Assembly (NCBI RefSeq): GCF_036924595.1
Contig: NZ_JAZHRV010000001.1
Coordinates: forward strand, 5,270,001 to 5,334,000
Length of the DNA: 64,000 bases
Direction of reading: 5' to 3'
Origin: Bradyrhizobium algeriense
Lineage (GTDB): Bacteria > Pseudomonadota > Alphaproteobacteria > Rhizobiales > Xanthobacteraceae
The translations under genes and the position numbers were made by a program. Below the pieces are notes generated by a model. The model made no database searches. It was not told the origin of the DNA and saw only the letters and a list, made by a program, of their open reading frames with translations. Below are positions 59,129 to 64,000 of the stretch, piece after piece. Each line of letters opens with the position of its first letter. Positions within the stretch are counted from its first letter, which is position 1.

Positions 59129-61831
59129 ATGCTCGACGATCCCTTCGTTTTCTTCGCGCTCGTGATCGCGATCGTCGCGCTGATTTTTGCGCGGAAGGCC
59201 ATGAATCAGGTGGCGGAGCTGCGCCAGCGCCTGGAGGCGATCCAGGCGACGCCGGCGGCCGCCGCGGCACCCGTGCCTCCGCCGCTCACGCCATTCGAAG
59301 CGTTCGAGCAGACCCTGCCGCCGGCCGCGGCCGCGCCGACACCACCGCCCATCGTACCCGACGTCGCGCCCGTTGCGCCGTCCGAGACGCCGGAGCAGGC
59401 CACAAGCGCCGCGGCGGCACCGCCACCACCGCTGCCTCAGCCCGATCGTGGCTTCGAGGAAACGATCGGCACCCGCTGGGTGGTGTGGATCGGCGGGCTG
59501 ACGCTGGCGCTCGGTGGATTCTTCATGGTGCGCTATTCGATCGAGGCCGGCCTGCTCGGCCCGGGCGTCCGCACCATGCTGGGCGGCCTGTTTGCTGCGG
59601 CTCTACTGCTGGCCGGCGAATGGACGCGCCGCAAAGAGAGCATCTCCACGATCGAGACCCTGCCGATCGCCAACATCCCGGCCATCCTGACGGCTGCAGG
59701 AACAGCCGTGGCGTTTGCCACGGTGTACGCCGCCTATGCGCTATATGGCTTTCTGGTGCCCGCCACCGCGTTCGTCCTGCTTGGGCTGGTGGCGCTGGGC
59801 ACGCTTGCCGCGGCACTCTTGCACGGGCCGGCGCTCGCTGGTCTCGGCGTCGTCGGCGCCTTTGTCACGCCTGTCCTGGTCTCGTCCGACAAGCCGGACT
59901 TCTGGGCGCTCTACATCTATCTCGCGATCGTCACCGCTGCCGCTTTCGGACTTGCGCGTGTCAGGCTGTGGCGCTGGCTCGCGGTTACCGCGATCGTGTT
60001 CGCGCTGCTATGGACGTTCCCTTGCCTGCAATGCGGCCCATCGATGGTCGGCCCGCATGCGTTCCACGTGCTCGCCGGTTTCATTCTTGTCGCCCTGCTC
60101 GTAGTGTGCGGCTTCATGTTCGGCCCACCCGCCGACGAGGGGCAGGTCGAGCCGATCTCTTCCGGCTCGCTTGCGGCCTATCTGCTCGGCGCCACCTTGA
60201 TCGTGCTGAACAGTTTTCATGCCGACACCGCGATGATCGTGTTCGGCCTCTTGGTGGCCGGCAGTCTCCTGGTCGCCTGGCGCAGCGATGCCGCCGCCGG
60301 CGCGGTCGGGGCTGCCGCTGCATTGGTCTTTGTCGTATTCGCTGAATGGGCCGTTCGCGCCAATGCCGACATGCTGGTGCTGCCCGGCGGCCCGTTGTCA
60401 GGCATCGGACCGAACGCCACGGACGGATCGGTGTCGCTGCATCTGATTTCGGCCGCGATCTTCGCCGCAGGTTTTGGTGTGGCGGGCTTCCTGGCGCAGG
60501 GTCGCTCCATCGGACCAATCATACCGGTGATCTGGTCGGCCGCGGCGGTCTTCACGCCGCTGGCGCTGCTGGTCGCACTCTACGCCCGCATCGTCCATCT
60601 CGATCGTTCGATCCCGTTCGCGGTTCTCGCGGTCGCGCTCGCCGCGGCCTATGCCGCTGCGACCGAGGTCCTCGCCAAGCGCGAAGACCGTCCGGGACTG
60701 CAGGCCTCAATCGCGCTGTTTGCGACCGGCTCGCTCGCCGCGCTGGCGCTAGCGCTGACATTCGCGCTGGAAAAAGGCTGGCTCACGATTGCGCTGGCGT
60801 TGATGTCAGCAGGTACCGCCTGGATTTCGACGCAGCGGCCGATTCCGTTCTTGCGCTCGCTGGCCGCGATCCTGGCTGCGATCGTGGTGCTGCGGATCGC
60901 TGACGATCCGCGCATTGTCGGCACCGCAGTCGGCACCACGCCGATCTTCAACTGGCTGTTGTGGGGCTATGGTATTCCGGCGCTCTCGTTCTGGGCCGGC
61001 AGCATCTTGCTGCGCCGCGGCGGCGATGACGCGCCGCTGCGGACGGTGGAGGCGGCGGCGATCCTGTTCACGGTGCTGCTGGCGTTCATGGAAATCCGCC
61101 ACGCCGTCAATCAGGGCGACGTCTATCACCAGAGCGCCGGGCTCACCGAGGTCGCGCTGCAAGTCTGCGTAGCGCTCGCAATGGCGATCGGGCTGGAGCG
61201 CCTGCGCATCCGTACCGGCAGCGTCATTCACAATGCCGGCGCGATCCTGCTCACGGCGTTCGCGGGCCTTGCGGCGGTGTTCGGGCTGCTGATGCTGGAG
61301 AACCCCATTCTCTGGTATATCGACGTCGGCGGCGCCGTCATCAATCTGCTGCTGCTCGGCTACGCGCTGCCCGCCGTTCTCGCACTGCTGTTGTCATACG
61401 CTGTCGCAGGCCGGCGCCCGGTCAGTTACGCCAACACGATCGCAGCGGGAGCGCTCATTCTTGCGCTTGCCTATATGACGTTTGAAATCAGGAGAATTTA
61501 TCACGGCCCGGTCATGTCGGTCGGCCCGACCACCGGCGCCGAACAATACACTTACTCGATCGCGTACCTGGCGTTCGGCGTGGTGCTGCTCGGCATCGGC
61601 ATTCTCTTCAACTCGCAGCGTGCGCGGCTGGCCTCCGCCGTCGTCATCGCACTGACGATCCTGAAGGCCTTCCTGATCGACATGTCGACGCTCACGGGCG
61701 TCTACCGCGCGCTGTCGTTCATGTGCTTAGGCCTGGTGCTGGTGGCGATCGGCTGGCTGTACCAGCGGATCCTGTTCCGCAGGCAAGCGGCATCGCCGCC
61801 GCCTGCACCGGCTGCTTCCTCGGGAAGCTGA
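59129..61831 (+). CDS. DUF2339 large polytopic membrane protein
   Basis: A 900-residue protein. One N-terminal helix (DDPFVFFALVIAIVALIFAR) is followed by a coiled/Pro-Ala-rich linker (about 30-110). A conserved DUF2339 start reads ETIGTRWVVWIGGLTLALGG. About 25 further hydrophobic helices run to the C-terminus, ending in a short Arg/Ala/Pro tail. The family is annotated only as unknown membrane proteins; envelope or cell-surface roles have been suggested for some. It lies 175 bases after the phosphatase. The repeat at 61837 follows its stop. Confidence 0.9.
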   Translation: MLDDPFVFFALVIAIVALIFARKAMNQVAELRQRLEAIQATPAAAAAPVPPPLTPFEAFEQTLPPAAAAPTPPPIVPDVAPVAPSETPEQATSAAAAPPPPLPQPDRGFEETIGTRWVVWIGGLTLALGGFFMVRYSIEAGLLGPGVRTMLGGLFAAALLLAGEWTRRKESISTIETLPIANIPAILTAAGTAVAFATVYAAYALYGFLVPATAFVLLGLVALGTLAAALLHGPALAGLGVVGAFVTPVLVSSDKPDFWALYIYLAIVTAAAFGLARVRLWRWLAVTAIVFALLWTFPCLQCGPSMVGPHAFHVLAGFILVALLVVCGFMFGPPADEGQVEPISSGSLAAYLLGATLIVLNSFHADTAMIVFGLLVAGSLLVAWRSDAAAGAVGAAAALVFVVFAEWAVRANADMLVLPGGPLSGIGPNATDGSVSLHLISAAIFAAGFGVAGFLAQGRSIGPIIPVIWSAAAVFTPLALLVALYARIVHLDRSIPFAVLAVALAAAYAAATEVLAKREDRPGLQASIALFATGSLAALALALTFALEKGWLTIALALMSAGTAWISTQRPIPFLRSLAAILAAIVVLRIADDPRIVGTAVGTTPIFNWLLWGYGIPALSFWAGSILLRRGGDDAPLRTVEAAAILFTVLLAFMEIRHAVNQGDVYHQSAGLTEVALQVCVALAMAIGLERLRIRTGSVIHNAGAILLTAFAGLAAVFGLLMLENPILWYIDVGGAVINLLLLGYALPAVLALLLSYAVAGRRPVSYANTIAAGALILALAYMTFEIRRIYHGPVMSVGPTTGAEQYTYSIAYLAFGVVLLGIGILFNSQRARLASAVVIALTILKAFLIDMSTLTGVYRALSFMCLGLVLVAIGWLYQRILFRRQAASPPPAPAASSGS

Positions 61832-61836
61832 TCCAC

Positions 61837-61936
61837 TAGAGCGTTTTCAAGCGAAGTAGCAACCGGTTCGCGTTAAGAAAACGCGTCAAACCAAGAATCT
61901 AGAGCTCTGTTTCGATACCATTGAAACGGAGCTCTA
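61837..61936. repeat. ACCGGTTCGCGT...AAAACGCGTCAAA repeat, intact copy
   Basis: Starting TAGAGCGTTTTCAAGCGAAG, continuing ACCGGTTCGCGT, AAAACGCGTCAAACCAAGAA and closing with GAGCTCTGTTTC / GAAACGGAGCTC as a hairpin. A degenerate version is at 39158-39248. It lies between the convergent DUF2339 and MCP genes and overlaps the MCP stop by three bases. Confidence 0.85.
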
Positions 61937-63622
61937 GGCGGCGCGTACCGATTCGAGGAATTTGGCGACCTCGAGCTTGAGACGGTTGCTGTCGCCCGAC
62001 AGCAACTGCGCCGCGGAGAGCACGTGTGACGAGGCCGTCTCGGTCTCGGTCGCGCCACGCTGCACGTCGGTGATGTTGGCGGATACCATCTGCGTTCCCA
62101 TCGCCGCCTGCTGCACGTTGCGGGAGATTTCCTGCGTCGCCGCGCCCTGCTCTTCCACGGCGGCCGCGATCGCCGAGGAAATTTCGGAAAGCTTTCCGAT
62201 GGTGCCCGAGATTTCCTGGATGGCGCCGACCGAATCCTGGGTTGCGGACTGAATACCGGTGATCTGCTGACCGATCTCGCCGGTGGCCTTGGCGGTCTGT
62301 TCGGCCAGCGCCTTGACTTCGGACGCAACGACCGCAAAGCCACGGCCGGCTTCACCGGCGCGTGCCGCCTCGATGGTGGCGTTGAGCGCAAGCAGGTTGG
62401 TCTGGCCCGCAATGTTGTTGATGAGCTCGATCACGTCGCCGATGCGGGCGGCGGCTTTCGACAATTCGCCGACCCGATCGTTGGTCCTTGAGGCCTGATC
62501 CACAGCATCGCTTGCCATCCGCGCGGATTCCTGCACCTGCCGGCTGATCTCGTTGACCGAGGACGCCATTTCCTCGGTGGCGGATGCGACCGACTGCACG
62601 TTGGTGGAGGCCTCTTCCGAGGCTGCCGAGACGGTGGTGGCAAGCTCCTGGGCGCGCTCCGCGGTCGAAGTCAGCGTGCCTGCGGAAGCCTCGAGTTCGG
62701 TCGAGGCCGACGACACGGTTTCGACGATCTCGCCGATCATGGCTTCGAAGTCCCGCGTGATGCTGTCGACGCGACGGCCGCGCTCGATCTTGGCTTCGGC
62801 ATCGCGGGCGGCGACCTCGTCGGCGGCCTTCTTGGCGATCAGCGCATCCTTGAATACCTGCAGGGCATCCGCCATCGCGCCGATTTCGGTCTTCTCACCG
62901 CGGCGCGTTACTGCGGCGGACAGGTCGCCCCTTCCCAGCGCCTGCATCGGCATCACGACGGAGGCAATCCCGCTCGAGAGATCGCGGACCAGATACATCC
63001 CCACGCCGATACCGCAGATGACGACGGCAGCGACAATGCCCAGGACGGTCCAGAACGCGAAATTGTAACCTTCCGCAGCCTTCCGGGTCGCGGTGTCCGC
63101 TCCCGCATTGTTGAGATTGATGGATTTTTCCAGGAACGCATCGGATTCGGCGGCGATGACCGCAACTTTCTTGGAGATGGCTTCGCTCGCCTCATGCGGA
63201 ATCCGGCCGATGCTCTGGCGCGACAACTCGATGACCTCCTGGACGCCGGTGATGTACTTGTCCCAGGCGCGCGCCCAGTTCTCGTAGATCGAGCGCTCTT
63301 CGGGAGAGGTAATCATCGGCTCGTAAGCCTTGCGATCTTTTGCAATCCTTTCGAGGATGCCGGCCAGTCGCTTGTCGTTGGCGGCCTTCGCCTCCAGCGT
63401 TTCCGCCATCACATGGGCACGGAGTGCAACGCGGAACAGGTTGATATCCGCCCGTAGTTCACCGAGCACCCGGACGCTCGGAAGCCAGTTCGAGGCGATT
63501 TCCACCGTGTGGGCGTTGATCACCTGCATGCTGCGGATCGCCAGCAGGCCGATGCCGGACATCGCGATCAGCATGAATGCGATCACGGCGATGACCTTGG
63601 CGCGAATGGAAAGTGCGGGCAT
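61934..63622 (-). CDS. Methyl-accepting chemotaxis protein
   Basis: A 562-residue chemoreceptor. First TM at about 5-30 ([20 protein letters not shown]), a four-helix-bundle periplasmic domain (30-185), second TM near 187-210 ([20 protein letters not shown]), HAMP (about 210-265, [20 protein letters not shown]), then the long coiled-coil signalling domain. The hairpin tip is [20 protein letters not shown]. Gln/Glu pairs for methylation are plentiful. It couples ligand sensing to CheA. The start at 63622 has GAGAGA upstream; a TTG at 63637 is less likely. No che genes are adjacent. Confidence 0.95.
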   Translation of the reverse strand: MPALSIRAKVIAVIAFMLIAMSGIGLLAIRSMQVINAHTVEIASNWLPSVRVLGELRADINLFRVALRAHVMAETLEAKAANDKRLAGILERIAKDRKAYEPMITSPEERSIYENWARAWDKYITGVQEVIELSRQSIGRIPHEASEAISKKVAVIAAESDAFLEKSINLNNAGADTATRKAAEGYNFAFWTVLGIVAAVVICGIGVGMYLVRDLSSGIASVVMPMQALGRGDLSAAVTRRGEKTEIGAMADALQVFKDALIAKKAADEVAARDAEAKIERGRRVDSITRDFEAMIGEIVETVSSASTELEASAGTLTSTAERAQELATTVSAASEEASTNVQSVASATEEMASSVNEISRQVQESARMASDAVDQASRTNDRVGELSKAAARIGDVIELINNIAGQTNLLALNATIEAARAGEAGRGFAVVASEVKALAEQTAKATGEIGQQITGIQSATQDSVGAIQEISGTIGKLSEISSAIAAAVEEQGAATQEISRNVQQAAMGTQMVSANITDVQRGATETETASSHVLSAAQLLSGDSNRLKLEVAKFLESVRAA

Positions 63623-63792
63623 GGCTGGCTCTCTCAAGCGTTGGAGACAGGCGCCGCTGAATTATGAGGAACTGCCGTCAATCTTCGATGCGCCGGGAAT
63701 ATTCGGCAACGGTACGCATCAGGTCGCAAGCGACGGTTAATACGGCGCTCCGTAAAATTACCCGGGTGCGGGAACGGACACTGAATTGAGCG

Positions 63793-64000
63793 CTAACCGA
63801 CGGATTCGGCGACAAGGCGAATCCGGAAAACCGGCCGCTTGGCTTCGTCCAGAAGCTCCATCTGCCATTCGGCGTTCTGTTTCAGGCTGCGCGAAAGGCT
63901 GCCGAGCAGGTTACCGCAGACCTTGGTCATCTCGGTCCAGGCGGCCTCGCGGCTTGCGAATTCGGATCCCTGATCGGACGCGCCTGCGTAGCTGCCGTGG
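63793..64000 (-). CDS. C-terminal part of a small DUF6894-like protein (5' end outside window)
   Basis: The frame is open from the right edge to a TAG at 63793-63795, giving the last 68 residues: GSEFASREAAWTEMTKVCGN, then SLSRSLKQNAEWQMELLDEA and KRPVFRIRLVAESVG. The ending pattern (WQMELLDEAKRPVFRIRL) resembles the final strand pair of DUF6894 proteins, which are frequent in Bradyrhizobium and lack a known role. The region 63638-63792 upstream of the MCP has no other feature. Confidence 0.5.
   Translation of the reverse strand, partial: HGSYAGASDQGSEFASREAAWTEMTKVCGNLLGSLSRSLKQNAEWQMELLDEAKRPVFRIRLVAESVG

Noticed and set aside
59020..60345. 441-codon plus-strand frame
   Set aside because: Out-of-frame shadow of the DUF2339 gene; Arg-rich, no ribosome site.
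1..64000. CRISPR array, prophage, intact insertion sequence, integrase or attachment site
   Set aside because: No regularly spaced repeats, transposase, integrase or phage structural proteins were seen on either strand.

Overview
The window reads as a chromosomal segment of a high-GC alphaproteobacterium, most probably Bradyrhizobium or a close relative in the Nitrobacteraceae. The reasons are strongly GC-biased third codon positions, several palindromic intergenic repeat families that I recognise from that group, two orphan tripartite-tricarboxylate (Bug) receptors, typical rhizobial proteins (TIGR02301 family, conserved small proteins), and two promoters resembling the EcfG general-stress consensus. 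The species call is inference; no rRNA is present.

Layout. 1-10.7 kb: the end of a FAD monooxygenase, a DMT exporter, a Tat-exported amidohydrolase, a small His-rich exported protein, a thiolase, an aldo/keto reductase, a GlcG - Gfo/Idh/MocA - Bug operon and a PhoD phosphatase. 10.8-17.4 kb: a fused indolepyruvate:ferredoxin oxidoreductase-type enzyme divergent from a MaoC-like - CMD - SDR - SnoaL cluster, probably a catabolic module of unknown substrate. 17.7-23.3 kb: a guanidine-I (ykkC) riboswitch in front of a truncated EamA exporter that runs into a decayed ppk2 remnant, then a SulP permease, a cNMP-binding protein, and a coupled zinc-peptidase/ATP-grasp pair. 23.4-29.6 kb: a divergent HemC homologue and a Bug - enoyl-CoA hydratase - ADP-forming acyl-CoA synthetase operon facing an IclR regulator. 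29.7-38.3 kb: a frameshifted Bcr/CflA exporter, then an M20 amidohydrolase followed by a complete five-gene peptide-type ABC importer.

38.3-43.0 kb is gene-poor. It holds strong hairpins, repeats, short coiled-coil and one-helix ORFs, and an isolated PLP enzyme of transsulfuration type with a small ORF just upstream. 43-47.5 kb has an enolase-superfamily enzyme, a small stress-type exported protein, a coupled MBL hydrolase/SCO1 pair and a roughly 500-bp dispersed non-coding element. 47.5-64 kb is housekeeping: tRNA-Pro(CGG); the TsaC/Sua5 - FAD dehydrogenase - GNAT - NudK run; SRAP; Nudix; HAD; dihydroorotase; the overlapping YgfZ - Tag - HD hydrolase operon; a DSP-like phosphatase; a 900-residue DUF2339 membrane protein; an MCP; and the end of one more gene at the right edge.

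How genes cooperate (inference). The M20 enzyme and the ABC importer probably import and cleave an amidated or peptide-like substrate. The IclR-Bug-ECH-synthetase set probably captures a carboxylic acid, activates it with CoA and degrades it. The 17.7-18.6 kb segment looks like a deletion scar that orphaned a riboswitch. No CRISPR array, prophage or intact insertion sequence was seen. The best leads for something undescribed are the orphan riboswitch scar, the zinc-peptidase/ATP-grasp pair, the isolated PLP enzyme with its small upstream ORF, and the divergent HemC.
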